NCBI GenBank assembly: GCA_030654155.1 | Contig: JAURYA010000048.1 | Coordinates: 1-46,243 of the forward strand | Direction of reading: 5' to 3' | DNA: 46,243 nucleotides | DNA from: Sulfurimonas sp. | GTDB taxonomy: Bacteria > Campylobacterota > Campylobacteria > Campylobacterales > Sulfurimonadaceae | Shown here: piece after piece, positions 1 through 8,226 of the stretch | Layout of the letters: every line of letters starts with the position of its first letter | How positions within the stretch are numbered: the first letter of the stretch is position 1 | The notes under the pieces: model-generated | What the model was told of the DNA's origin: nothing | The model's input: the letters and a program-made list of their open reading frames with translations, nothing else | The model's database searches: none | Translations under genes and position numbers: made by a program

Positions 1-282
1 CAGTACCTCGCCCTCGCCGCATCCAAAATCAAGCGCACTTTTTATGCCATCTTTGTGAGGCATAACAAACTCCTCTATCAAATCCTCAAACATCTTTACA
101 TAACCGAGAGATTCAAGAGTGTTGTGATGCTTGTCGTAATGTTTCTTCTCTTTTGCCTCATCTACATAAAAAGTTTCATCTAAAAAAATATAACTGCATC
201 TTAAACATTTATAATATATTTTATTGGTTTTTGTGTCAATTATAGCAGTTGTGTCGCTGTTGCAAATTTTACATTTTTTCAT
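1..282 (-). CDS. SAM-dependent methyltransferase with N-terminal Cys motif, partial
   Basis: The first 94 codons of a minus-strand gene are visible; the 3' part lies outside the window. ATG at 282-280 opens a frame starting MKKCKICNSD, followed by a second Cys pair (KCLRC), giving a CxxC...CxxC pattern typical of a small zinc ribbon. Near the window edge the translation reads ALDFGCGEGEVL, the SAM-binding motif I (GxGxG-like) of class I methyltransferases. Proteins of this layout are usually annotated as methyltransferase domain proteins with an N-terminal zinc-binding motif; the substrate cannot be told from the sequence. It is divergent from the metallophosphoesterase gene at 335, with about 52 bases between them. 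The family is fairly sure, the function unknown. Confidence 0.75.
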   Translation of the reverse strand, partial: MKKCKICNSDTTAIIDTKTNKIYYKCLRCSYIFLDETFYVDEAKEKKHYDKHHNTLESLGYVKMFEDLIEEFVMPHKDGIKSALDFGCGEGEVL

Positions 283-318
283 CTAAGAAATAATACCATT
301 TCTTTTACAAACTATCTT

Positions 319-327
319 TGATATACT
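319..327 (+). promoter_or_regulatory. Extended -10 promoter (TGATATACT) abutting the start codon at 335
   Basis: TG at 319-320, one base, then TATACT at 322-327. The predicted start of transcription is 334-335, which coincides with the ATG of the metallophosphoesterase gene. The bases between the box and the ATG are TTCTTTT, so there is no Shine-Dalgarno sequence. A leaderless mRNA is inferred. Confidence 0.5.
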
Positions 328-334
328 TTCTTTT

Positions 335-1462
335 ATGAATCAACTACTCTTCTTTAGCGCATTTTTAGGCGTCTTTATTTTACTTAACATGTATATATCA
401 AAAAGGCTTATTGCCAAACTTGATGTTAGTGAGCGAACCAAACGCTATCTGCTTATATTTCTCATCATAAACCTTATCGGGATTGTGTGCTATATGCTTG
501 GAAGATATTATGTAAACATTATTAACTGGCTCTACTTTCTGTTTTCTGTTCCTATCGGCGTACTCTTTTTACTATTTTGCACCGCCGTAGTTTATGATAT
601 ATCAAGGGTTTTACTCTCATTCGCGCCGGTCTCTGACTCAAGAAGATTTTTTTTAAAAAAATCGCTCGATGTAGCCTCTTTGGCAGTTGCTTTTACTCTC
701 ACTCTTCGCTCTTTGTATGAGGCTAGATTTGTAAAAGTTGAAAAAGTACATGTAGAAATTAAAAACTTAAAAGAGTCATACAAAATAGTTCAATTAAGTG
801 ATTTGCACATAGGCGGTCTGATTGATAAAGAATTTGTAAAAGATATGGTAACAAGAGTAAATGCTTTGGCTCCAGATGTCATTGTTATCACAGGCGACTT
901 GATAGATATAGATATTTTACATGCTAAAGAGACCGTAGGTGAGCTTACAAACCTGACATCTAAATTTGGAACATATTTTATAGTAGGAAATCATGATTAT
1001 TTTCAAGAAATAACAAAAATCATAGAAGCTGTAAAATCTCTAGGCATTAAAGTTCTTGAAAATGAAAATGTCTATATTGGAGAAGATGGAGAGGGTTTTA
1101 ATCTCGCCGGAGTGTATGACCTGATGGGGTATAGAACTAAAACTTACATGCCTGATTTATATAAAGCGCTAGATGGTAAAAAAGAGTCGCCGACCATACT
1201 ACTGGCTCATCAGCCAAAATTCATAGAAGAGGTATCTGAAGGCGTTGATTTAATGTTAAGCGGTCATACTCACGGCGGACAGCTCTACCCTTTTAAATTT
1301 TTGGTCTCGCTTCAACAGCCATATATAAGCGGACTGCATAAACACAATGAAAATTTACAAATATATGTAAACAAGGGGACAGGATTTTGGGGGCCGCCTA
1401 TGAGGCTGGGTGCGAGCAGCGAGATAACCGAGATAGTTATTAAGCCGCTTGCACTACTCTAA
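335..1462 (+). CDS. Membrane-anchored metallophosphoesterase (YkuE/YaeI-like)
   Basis: A 375-residue protein with three or four hydrophobic segments in the first 125 residues, followed by a calcineurin-like phosphoesterase domain. The metal-binding motifs are all present in order: DLHIGG, GDLID, GNHDY, LAHQP and SGHTHGGQ. Family members hydrolyse phosphate esters with a dinuclear metal centre. The YkuE/YaeI branch acts at the membrane, and some members are UDP-2,3-diacylglucosamine or phospholipid-related hydrolases; the substrate here cannot be assigned. The start is the only ATG close to a good -10 box, and no ribosome binding site precedes it. It stands alone between a divergent methyltransferase gene and a downstream receiver-kinase gene. 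Confidence 0.85.
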   Translation: MNQLLFFSAFLGVFILLNMYISKRLIAKLDVSERTKRYLLIFLIINLIGIVCYMLGRYYVNIINWLYFLFSVPIGVLFLLFCTAVVYDISRVLLSFAPVSDSRRFFLKKSLDVASLAVAFTLTLRSLYEARFVKVEKVHVEIKNLKESYKIVQLSDLHIGGLIDKEFVKDMVTRVNALAPDVIVITGDLIDIDILHAKETVGELTNLTSKFGTYFIVGNHDYFQEITKIIEAVKSLGIKVLENENVYIGEDGEGFNLAGVYDLMGYRTKTYMPDLYKALDGKKESPTILLAHQPKFIEEVSEGVDLMLSGHTHGGQLYPFKFLVSLQQPYISGLHKHNENLQIYVNKGTGFWGPPMRLGASSEITEIVIKPLALL

Positions 1463-1504
1463 ATTAAAAATAACTTTATTTCCATTATATTTAAGAATTT
1501 TATA

Positions 1505-1513
1505 TGGTAAAAT
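1505..1513 (+). promoter_or_regulatory. Extended -10 promoter (TGGTAAAAT) for the receiver-kinase gene
   Basis: TG at 1505-1506, one base, then TAAAAT at 1508-1513, about 33 bases before the ATG at 1546. A ribosome binding site (AAAGAGA) lies six bases before that ATG, so this gene has a normal short leader. Confidence 0.4.
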
Positions 1514-1545
1514 ACCTTACTAAAGAATTTATAAAGAGATACTAA

Positions 1546-2658
1546 ATGCACGATAAACAGGCAATAATTGTCATTAATGATACAGAAGAAAATATCGATG
1601 TTTTAGTGGAGATTCTGGCAAAGTATGATTTAATACCGGTAAGGGACGCTAAAAGTGCCATTGATACAGCAACAGAGGTGAGCAATATAGATTTGATTCT
1701 CCTTGATGATATGATGCCGAAAATAGACAGATTCGAGGTGTGCGAAATATTAAAAAGCAACTCTAAAACTTCACATATTCCGGTTATATTTTTAAGCGCA
1801 GAAAATAGACAAGAAGATATTCAAAAGGCTTTTGAAGTCGGAGGTGTTGACTATATAACAAAGCCTTTTAATGAACTTTTATCTCGTGTAAATACACATC
1901 TAAAACTGAGAGCTTATGAGAAAGATTTAGAGTTAAAAGTTCAAGAAGAGATACAAAAAAACAAAATAAAAGAGCAGATGATTTATCAACAATCTAAACA
2001 GGCTGCTCTTGGTGAGCTTTTAATGCATATTGCAGATCAGTGGAAGCAACCATTGGCGTCTCTTGGCTCAATAAATAGCCTTAATAAAGCAAAATTTGAA
2101 TCTGACGCAAGTATTAACAAAAAAGAATATCTTAAATCTATTAAAAAGTCAGAAGACATTATTATGTTTATGGCTGAGACGATAGAAACATTTAAAAATT
2201 TCTATCAACCGTCATATAATAACAAAAACTTTTTTATTGCTGACTCCGTTATTGATATCTTAACTATCATAGAGGGAACATTCTATTTTGATGATATCAA
2301 GATATACATTATCTCGCATGAAAACGAGCCGACATTCGGTAATGAAAATGAGTTTTCACAAGTTATATTTTCTATTTTGAGTAACTCAAGAGAGATATTT
2401 AAACTAAGAAACACGATAAGTCCTGAGATACACATAGCAATCGACAATAAAAAAATAACAATTATGGATAACGGCGGCGGCATAAAAGAGAAATCATTAG
2501 ATGATATATTTCTTCCTTCAGTAAGCACAAAGGAGAGCTCCGGTGTCGGTTTATATCTGGCAAAGGTTTTGACTGAGAAAAACGGCGGGGTAATCACAGC
2601 TTCAAACACTAAGGACGGCGCTATTTTTACGATTGAGTTTCTTACGTGGATAGACTAG
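1546..2658 (+). CDS. Response regulator-histidine kinase fusion with Asp in place of the phosphoacceptor His
   Basis: A 370-residue soluble protein with an N-terminal receiver (residues about 5-120) and a C-terminal kinase core. In the receiver the phosphoacceptor Asp54 (LILLDD), Ser84 and Lys106 (TKPF) are kept, although the usual acidic pair reads ND. A coiled-coil linker (about 122-150) leads to the H-box. In HWxQP-type kinases common in this phylum the motif reads AHQWRQPL; here it is ADQWKQPL, with codon GAT at 2035-2037 (Asp164). The ATPase lobe looks intact: Asn280 (N-box), DNGGG at 308-312, and GVGLY at 333-337. It has no membrane segment. It may be a pseudokinase, a phosphatase or an ATP-dependent scaffold; this is inference. 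Confidence 0.85.
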   Translation: MHDKQAIIVINDTEENIDVLVEILAKYDLIPVRDAKSAIDTATEVSNIDLILLDDMMPKIDRFEVCEILKSNSKTSHIPVIFLSAENRQEDIQKAFEVGGVDYITKPFNELLSRVNTHLKLRAYEKDLELKVQEEIQKNKIKEQMIYQQSKQAALGELLMHIADQWKQPLASLGSINSLNKAKFESDASINKKEYLKSIKKSEDIIMFMAETIETFKNFYQPSYNNKNFFIADSVIDILTIIEGTFYFDDIKIYIISHENEPTFGNENEFSQVIFSILSNSREIFKLRNTISPEIHIAIDNKKITIMDNGGGIKEKSLDDIFLPSVSTKESSGVGLYLAKVLTEKNGGVITASNTKDGAIFTIEFLTWID

Positions 2659-2665
2659 AAGGAAC

Positions 2666-3367
2666 TTAAGTTACTTTTTTTTTAAAAATAAGAAGCGTTT
2701 TGTCTTTTGTATCATAGAGAGAGAAGGTCTGCTTATCAATCAGTTTCAGGCTTGGCAGTTTCTCAAAAGTTTTAAGTTTATGAAAATATTGGATGATAGT
2801 GTCTTGATATTTAGTATATCTTGAATCACTGTTTTTTTCAAAAAGTGTAAATTTGGTATATAGTTTCTCATCTTCAAACACGGCGTCAACGACTAAAAAC
2901 TCTCTGTCGTTTTCACTGCTCATTGTACCCTCTGCCACGTCTCTAAAGCCGTAAAGAGTATTTATATCTGCGATAAAAACACCCTCATCGTTTAGCTTAT
3001 CGGCCACTGCATCTAAAAAGAGCAAAAGCTCATCATGATTTAAAAAATTGAGCACGTCAAAGATAGCAACAACCGCATCGAACTTGCCGTCAAAATCTGA
3101 AACGTCAATGCACTCAGCATCCAAACCCTGCTCTTTGCACTCATCTATCATCACGGAACTAAGGTCAATCCCTTTACATGTCACTCCATCACTTATCATA
3201 CGCTGCATAAATCCGCCGCGACCACAACCTACATCTAAAAGTGTCTTGATTTTATACTCATCCAACTCTGAGCGGTAGAGGTCATAAAGAGCCTCAGTAG
3301 CCTCTTCTATGCCAAGCAGATGCTCACTTTTTGCGTAAAGGTCTAAGTTGGTCATCTGACTTGTCAT
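2666..3367 (-). CDS. Class I SAM-dependent methyltransferase
   Basis: A 233-residue protein with a clear methyltransferase core: motif I LLDVGCGRGGF near residue 42, an acidic end of beta2 (GIDLSS), and a motif around DAVVAIFDVLNFL typical of the Methyltransf_25/11 group. The rest resembles other small-molecule methyltransferases of unknown substrate. Its start overlaps the stop of hisG by 4 bases, so it is the last gene of the operon hypothetical-coaX-hisG-methyltransferase and is probably translationally coupled. Only 7 bases separate its end from the convergent receiver-kinase gene, and no terminator hairpin is visible there. Confidence 0.8.
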   Translation of the reverse strand: MTSQMTNLDLYAKSEHLLGIEEATEALYDLYRSELDEYKIKTLLDVGCGRGGFMQRMISDGVTCKGIDLSSVMIDECKEQGLDAECIDVSDFDGKFDAVVAIFDVLNFLNHDELLLFLDAVADKLNDEGVFIADINTLYGFRDVAEGTMSSENDREFLVVDAVFEDEKLYTKFTLFEKNSDSRYTKYQDTIIQYFHKLKTFEKLPSLKLIDKQTFSLYDTKDKTLLIFKKKVT

Positions 3368-3993
3368 TTAGCTTTTTGCTCTGCTTGAATTACTTCGTTT
3401 ATCTTTTTATAGATATCTAAAACTTCATCTTTTTTTGCAATATAGCTGTTTTTATTTGCAATTAGGTAAGTTGATGAAGTCATAATATCCTGCACAACCT
3501 CTAAGCCGTTTTGCTTCATTGTCGCACCTGTTTCAACAACATCGACAATCATGTCGGCAAGACCTATAAGCGGAGCAAGTTCGATTGAGCCGTAGAGCTT
3601 GATGATGTCAACAGATACAGCGCGCTCTTCAAAGTAGCGCTTAGTAATATTTACCATTTTAGATGCAACTTTAATCTCCGGCTTATCAAGGTCAAACTTT
3701 TCACCTTTTTTCATCCCGATAGCAACTTTACAGATACCCCGCTTTAAATCCAGCAGACGGATAACATCAAGCCCCTGCTCTTCAAGCGTATCAAGACCTA
3801 CTACGCCAATATCTGCGGCTTGATGAAATACATAAGTAGCAACATCCTGATTTCTTACAAGCAAAAAACGAAATTTCGGCGTCTCCAAAATAAGTTTTCT
3901 GTCGTCAAACGCAAAACTATCCCCAAAAATAGTCTCAAAAATCTCCAAAGTCTCTTTGGCTATACGCCCTTTTGGAAGTGCAACTGTCAGCAT
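3364..3993 (-). CDS. hisG: ATP phosphoribosyltransferase, short form
   Basis: A 209-residue protein, the length of the short HisG form, which lacks the C-terminal regulatory domain. It catalyses the first step of histidine synthesis, joining ATP and PRPP to give phosphoribosyl-ATP. Typical stretches are the N-terminal VALPKGRIAKETL, the ADIGVVGLDTLEE segment, and the PRPP-binding loop VVETGATMKQNGL. Short HisG needs the HisRS-like partner HisZ for activity in characterised species; no hisZ is in this window. It overlaps coaX by 7 bases upstream and the methyltransferase gene by 4 bases downstream. Confidence 0.95.
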   Translation of the reverse strand: MLTVALPKGRIAKETLEIFETIFGDSFAFDDRKLILETPKFRFLLVRNQDVATYVFHQAADIGVVGLDTLEEQGLDVIRLLDLKRGICKVAIGMKKGEKFDLDKPEIKVASKMVNITKRYFEERAVSVDIIKLYGSIELAPLIGLADMIVDVVETGATMKQNGLEVVQDIMTSSTYLIANKNSYIAKKDEVLDIYKKINEVIQAEQKAK

Positions 3994-4604
3994 AAATTAG
4001 CCCTTTTCATTATATTTGTCATTCCGCGAAATATCAGCATTTCATCAACTAGCGAAGCAGGAAATATCTTTTTAAAATTTATAGCATCCCCGCCGGTTAG
4101 AAATATATCCATATTGTATGATTTTACTTCGCTTTGCAGCAGTTTTAAGTATCCATAGCTTATGGCGTCGCGGGAATTTTTCGGCATTCTATCCAAATCC
4201 ACCTCAAAGTTAAATGAGTAGGTGAGCGCACTGGATATATTTTTGTAGCACTCACTCATCGCCCTCGCACCAGGGTAGATAAAACCGCCCTCAAATCTGC
4301 CCTCTTTTACGACATCGACAGTAATTGCGCTTCCGGCATCGACAATAATGCCGCTTTCTATCGCTTCGCACGCCATAATTCTGTCAACGCCCATAGTTTC
4401 GTAGTATTTTTTCATGTCTACATGTAGAGATAGATCAATCCAATTTTCCAGCTCCTTTAAAACTTTTTTGACATGTGGATTTACGCAGATATAAAATACC
4501 TTCTCTTTTACAATCGAGGGGTCAAAAAGATTTACATCCTCTTTGTAGCCCTTGTCTTCAAGAAAAAAATGGTAGGTTGTATTTCCAATGTCACACAGAA
4601 GCAT
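3987..4604 (-). CDS. coaX: Type III pantothenate kinase
   Basis: A 205-residue protein of the ASKHA fold. It phosphorylates pantothenate, the first committed step of coenzyme A synthesis. The N-terminal phosphate-binding motif MLLCDIGNT, the central GVDRIMACEA segment, the second phosphate motif IIVDAGSAITVDVV and the GGFIYPGARAM stretch are all characteristic of CoaX. It is somewhat shorter than the roughly 220-260 residues of many CoaX proteins, in line with Campylobacterota forms. It overlaps hisG downstream by 7 bases and shares one base with the hypothetical gene upstream, so translational coupling is likely. Confidence 0.93.
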   Translation of the reverse strand: MLLCDIGNTTYHFFLEDKGYKEDVNLFDPSIVKEKVFYICVNPHVKKVLKELENWIDLSLHVDMKKYYETMGVDRIMACEAIESGIIVDAGSAITVDVVKEGRFEGGFIYPGARAMSECYKNISSALTYSFNFEVDLDRMPKNSRDAISYGYLKLLQSEVKSYNMDIFLTGGDAINFKKIFPASLVDEMLIFRGMTNIMKRANLC

Positions 4605-4924
4605 TATTGAATTTTCCAGCCCTGTTGCTTAAAGGCTTCTTTGGCTTTTAAACAAAGCGGCGCATCGATGAAAATAATCTTATGTTTAAAATTATGACCG
4701 CAAAAAATAACCAATTTTGCATAAATCTCTTCAAATTTATGAACATCTTTCATCAGCAGTTTACTTTTTTGACTTACTGCAAAAATCGCCCAAAAATAGC
4801 CAGTCACATCAGTGGCTTTATATATTTTTATTTTATTTCTTACACCAAGCTCTCTTGGTGCAATCTCAAGCATTTTTTTATAAATCTTCCCTTTTATTCT
4901 AAGAGAATCTACTAATATCTGCAT
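4604..4924 (-). CDS. Hypothetical protein, first gene of the coaX-hisG operon
   Basis: A 106-residue protein that I do not recognise. It is basic, Lys- and Ile-rich, and has no signal peptide, membrane segment or metal motif. A good ribosome binding site (AAAGGGTG) sits five bases before the ATG at 4924, and the downstream coaX gene starts on its last base, which supports a real gene. An extended -10 box (TGGTAAAAT) lies about 25 bases upstream on the same strand. Its function is unknown. Confidence 0.7.
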   Translation of the reverse strand: MQILVDSLRIKGKIYKKMLEIAPRELGVRNKIKIYKATDVTGYFWAIFAVSQKSKLLMKDVHKFEEIYAKLVIFCGHNFKHKIIFIDAPLCLKAKEAFKQQGWKIQ

Positions 4925-4948
4925 TTATTCACCCTTTATTAAAAGATA

Positions 4949-4957
4949 ATTTTACCA
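4949..4957 (-). promoter_or_regulatory. Extended -10 promoter (TGGTAAAAT) for the hypothetical-coaX-hisG operon
   Basis: Read on the minus strand the site is TGGTAAAAT, the same sequence as the extended -10 at 1505. It predicts transcription starting near 4942, leaving a short leader that contains the AAAGGGTG ribosome binding site. Confidence 0.45.
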
Positions 4958-4988
4958 AAATAATGCTTTAGCGATAGATAATATTAGA

Positions 4989-4994
4989 TATAAT
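4989..4994 (+). promoter_or_regulatory. -10 box TATAAT six bases before the HD-GYP start codon
   Basis: TATAAT at 4989-4994 is followed by TCAACT and then ATG at 5001. The predicted transcription start is the A of that ATG. There is no ribosome binding site upstream, so a leaderless mRNA is inferred. No good -35 is visible, which is usual for sigma-70 promoters in this phylum. Confidence 0.5.
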
Positions 4995-5000
4995 TCAACT

Positions 5001-5957
5001 ATGAAAATAGTAAAAACAAAATTGAATTACGTAAATTCTTATTCTTTATTTGACACAAACACGCTGACAATTGGCGAGATTGTGCCTTTTGACATTTTAA
5101 TAAAAAAAGAAAACGATTACATAATCATTATTGAAGCCGGAACCTTGTTGTCTAAAAATCTTTATGATAAATTAAAAAAACATGATGGTTTATATATAGC
5201 TAAAAAAGATGAAGAGAAACAGATACTCTCTTGTGAGAGCTTAAAATACTATATTAGACACAACAGAGACAATCACGCAAAAAGAATTCAACTTCTTTAT
5301 GATGTTAACTCTCAACTATTTGATATTTACCTAAGCAATAAAGATAACAAAATAAACCTAGAATGCGTTGAGCTCATAGTAAAATCAATCATTTATATTC
5401 TTAAATATGATGAGATTTTTATAAAAAACACAATGCCGTATTTTATAAATGACAATATGCTAAAAAACCACTCTCTTCATGTTGCCATCTATGCCCTCTC
5501 TCTTGGAAATGCGCTAAAGTTTAATGAAGGGCAGCTGTTAAAACTAGGCATAGCCGGGCTGCTGCATGACGTAGGTTTTAAAAAAATCGACGCTGACATT
5601 ATAAATAGAGAGTCGCAGCTTGATTCTGCCGAAATAGCAATAATACAAAAGCACGTTCAGTACAGCGTAGATATTATAAAACAAAATCATATTCATGACC
5701 CTTATATTTTAGATGCAGTTATGCACCACCATGAGCGTTACGACGGCAACGGCTATCCAAATAATCTTACAAAAGGGGAGATAAGCGATTTTGCCTCAAT
5801 TTTGGCAATTTGTGATGTTTTTGACGCTCTGACAAACAACAGACCTCACAGAAAGCACTACTCCTCATTTAATGCGCTAAAAATGATGATGCGTGATTCT
5901 GAAATGGTAAACAGATTTAATCAAAACTACCTGCACTTAAGTCTTAAACTACTATAA
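5001..5957 (+). CDS. HD-GYP domain protein, putative c-di-GMP phosphodiesterase
   Basis: A 318-residue protein. The first 130 residues show no domain I can name. Residues about 150-310 form an HD-GYP domain, a family that hydrolyses c-di-GMP (sometimes cGAMP). Visible metal and substrate motifs are His157/His160, HD at 189-190, His218, the HHH at 242-244, GYP at 251-253 and Asp272. The usual HDIGK lysine is not in place: the sequence reads HDVGFKK, with Phe at that position and Lys next to it. The protein has no receiver or membrane segment. It is a single gene, divergent from the coaX operon. Activity is likely but not certain given the changed Lys. Confidence 0.85.
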   Translation: MKIVKTKLNYVNSYSLFDTNTLTIGEIVPFDILIKKENDYIIIIEAGTLLSKNLYDKLKKHDGLYIAKKDEEKQILSCESLKYYIRHNRDNHAKRIQLLYDVNSQLFDIYLSNKDNKINLECVELIVKSIIYILKYDEIFIKNTMPYFINDNMLKNHSLHVAIYALSLGNALKFNEGQLLKLGIAGLLHDVGFKKIDADIINRESQLDSAEIAIIQKHVQYSVDIIKQNHIHDPYILDAVMHHHERYDGNGYPNNLTKGEISDFASILAICDVFDALTNNRPHRKHYSSFNALKMMMRDSEMVNRFNQNYLHLSLKLL

Positions 5958-6023
5958 TTTATACGTTTACTAAAAAATTTTATTTTTATCTACTTTTTTA
6001 CTATAATAAAATAAAATACGTGT

Positions 6024-6029
6024 TATAAT
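6024..6029 (+). promoter_or_regulatory. -10 box TATAAT of the RND efflux operon
   Basis: TATAAT at 6024-6029 predicts a start near 6036 and a leader of about 25 bases. The ribosome binding site AAAGGA (6050-6055) is five bases before the ATG at 6061. This contrasts with the nearby gene at 5001, which has no leader. Confidence 0.5.
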
Positions 6030-6060
6030 CTGAGCTTAACTTAATAGATAAAGGACAAGA

Positions 6061-7431
6061 ATGAAACTTTTATTTACTTCCATCTTTATAGCGTTACTTT
6101 TAAATAACTCTTTGCTAAATGCTTCAGAATCAATGAAGTTAGAAGAGGCAATAGAAATTTTAAAATCCCAAAACCTAGAGATTAAAAGTGCTCAAATAGA
6201 GATAGAGACAGCGCTTCAAGACGCAAAAAGCGCTTCTGGGAATCATTACGGCAAGCTTGATTTTATTCAAGATTTTGTAAGCTCTGATGATGCAGGAAAT
6301 GTTTTTGGTTTTAAACTAAGCTCACGAGAGGCGACATTTGGGGATTTTGGAGCTAAAGAGTTTATGGACAATTATATGGCAGGAACTCCAGACTACACAA
6401 CTCCTCCGCATGATTTAAACTACCCAGACTCAAGAAACTATTTTCAAAGCAAACTAAAATACGAAGTTCCGCTATTTACCGGATTTAAAATATCAAGCTA
6501 TGAAAACATTATGGAGTCGGTTGCAAAAATCAAAAAACTTGAAAAATCTCAAATGGTTAACGAGAAAATATACGAGACGAGAAAAAGTTTTTACGATATG
6601 GCACTGCTTGAAGAGTCAATCTCAAATCTTGGCGTTATTTTAAAAAATATAAACACTTTGGAAACTATGACAAATGAGATGATTGAAGTAGGATATGCAA
6701 AAAAGATAGACCTGCTTGAAGTCAAGGCAAAAAAAGGAAATGTTGAGAGACTTATCTCTCAAATGAAATCAAACGAAGAACTCCTCTACCACTATATAAG
6801 CTTTTTGCTAAACCAGAGAGTGACATCCATTAAAACTCCATCCTTAGAGATACAAATGCCATCTTTTTCAAACAGTGAGATATTGGCAAACAACTTAGAT
6901 ATTCAAAAAGCAAATAGCGGACTTGAAGTCAAAAAAAGTTTGATTGATGTTGCACAATCTTCATATTACCCTATGGTTGGAGCTTTTGCAGAGGTCTCAA
7001 CTGCTGATGATAAATTTTTAGACGAAGCGAATGAGCACCAGTCCTACACATTTGGCGCAAGACTTACTTTCAATATTTTTAACGGCGGCATAGACGGCGC
7101 AAATGTCGAAAAATCACGACTTGAGTATATAAAAACAAAGACGCAGGTTGCCCTTGCAAATAGCGGCATTGAACTTCAAACACAAAAAATAAGAACCGAG
7201 ATACAGAGCTACAACAACGATATAGAATCGCTAAAAAAAGAGCTTATCTTAGCTGATGAAATTTACAGTAATTATGAAACTAGATATAAAGAGAAGCTCT
7301 CTTCAATGAGCGATGTTGTAATAAAACAGTCAGAACAGATACAAAAGATACTGCAGCTGCAGCAGACTGTAAATAAGCGAAATGAGAGAATTTTCGCACT
7401 TGAAAAATTAGCAAACGGAGAACAAAAATGA
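6061..7431 (+). CDS. TolC-family outer membrane efflux protein
   Basis: A 456-residue protein with an N-terminal signal peptide (hydrophobic to about residue 20, then NASES). It has the long alpha-helical layout of the OEP/TolC family: two repeats of coiled-coil helices, with a central segment YYPMVGAFAEVSTADDK and a beta-strand region TFGARLTFNIFNGG that is the usual second-repeat signature. These proteins trimerise into an outer membrane channel for tripartite pumps. The gene opens the operon, has a strong ribosome binding site (AAAGGA), and overlaps the adaptor gene by 4 bases (ATGA), so it almost certainly works with the pump encoded downstream. Confidence 0.9.
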   Translation: MKLLFTSIFIALLLNNSLLNASESMKLEEAIEILKSQNLEIKSAQIEIETALQDAKSASGNHYGKLDFIQDFVSSDDAGNVFGFKLSSREATFGDFGAKEFMDNYMAGTPDYTTPPHDLNYPDSRNYFQSKLKYEVPLFTGFKISSYENIMESVAKIKKLEKSQMVNEKIYETRKSFYDMALLEESISNLGVILKNINTLETMTNEMIEVGYAKKIDLLEVKAKKGNVERLISQMKSNEELLYHYISFLLNQRVTSIKTPSLEIQMPSFSNSEILANNLDIQKANSGLEVKKSLIDVAQSSYYPMVGAFAEVSTADDKFLDEANEHQSYTFGARLTFNIFNGGIDGANVEKSRLEYIKTKTQVALANSGIELQTQKIRTEIQSYNNDIESLKKELILADEIYSNYETRYKEKLSSMSDVVIKQSEQIQKILQLQQTVNKRNERIFALEKLANGEQK

Positions 7432-8216
7432 AGAAAATCTTAATACTTTTAGCCCTCGGAACTTTATTGATTGCAGAGAGCATAACGCTCTCAGGTACGG
7501 TAATAAGCGACAACACTAAGATGATTACAAGCAGATTTATGGGTTTTGTCACAGATGTAAAAGTCTCCGAGGGTGACTTTGTAAAAAAGGGTGACATGTT
7601 ATATGCGATTGATTCGAAAGAGATAGATTCTGCCCTTGCTCAAGTTGAACTGGGCATTTCTCAAGCTCAGCTCTCACTTCAAATGTATCAAAATCAGTAT
7701 ACAAATGTAAAACTGAATCTTGAGAGACATATAAGATTGTTAGAAAAAGATATGGTTTCAAAATTTGAAGTTGAAAATCTTGCACTTAATGAGCGAAATC
7801 TGGCAAATATGATTGATATTTCAAAAAAGCAGGTTGCTCAAGCAGAGAGTAGACTCTCAGAGGTAAAAAACCAGTATCGCTACTTAAATATAAGAGCGCC
7901 AAACGATGGTGTAATAGTAAGCAAAAATATCGAAGTCGGTGAGATGGCAATGCCGGGAATGCCTGCGCTTGAGCTCTCAGATTTGACAAATCTCAAAATA
8001 TCTGCGGAGATTTCAGAAGATAACTTAAGTCGCATCAAAGAGGGTAAAAAAGTGGTAATCAACATTCCCTCACAAAATATACAAGCCGCTGGAACAATAA
8101 GTGCAATTATACCTAGCTCAAACGCTATGACGCACTCATTTAAGATAAAGATCTCATTTAAAAATGTGTACAAATCCATATATCCCGGTATGTATGCAAC
8201 CGTAGTTATTGAGTAA
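7428..8216 (+). CDS. RND periplasmic adaptor (membrane fusion protein)
   Basis: A 262-residue protein with an N-terminal signal sequence (KKILILLALGTLLIAES). A lipoyl-like half (VSEGDFVKKGDMLYAID) is followed by a coiled-coil hairpin of about 100 residues, the second lipoyl half (YLNIRAPNDGVIVSKNIEVG) and a beta-barrel (NLKISAEISEDNL). This is the HlyD/AcrA fold that links a TolC channel to the inner membrane pump. It is short for the family (often 350-400 residues) and seems to lack the full membrane-proximal domain. It overlaps the TolC gene by 4 bases and lies 10 bases before the pump gene. Confidence 0.9.
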   Translation: MKKILILLALGTLLIAESITLSGTVISDNTKMITSRFMGFVTDVKVSEGDFVKKGDMLYAIDSKEIDSALAQVELGISQAQLSLQMYQNQYTNVKLNLERHIRLLEKDMVSKFEVENLALNERNLANMIDISKKQVAQAESRLSEVKNQYRYLNIRAPNDGVIVSKNIEVGEMAMPGMPALELSDLTNLKISAEISEDNLSRIKEGKKVVINIPSQNIQAAGTISAIIPSSNAMTHSFKIKISFKNVYKSIYPGMYATVVIE

Positions 8217-8226
8217 GGTTTAAAAT

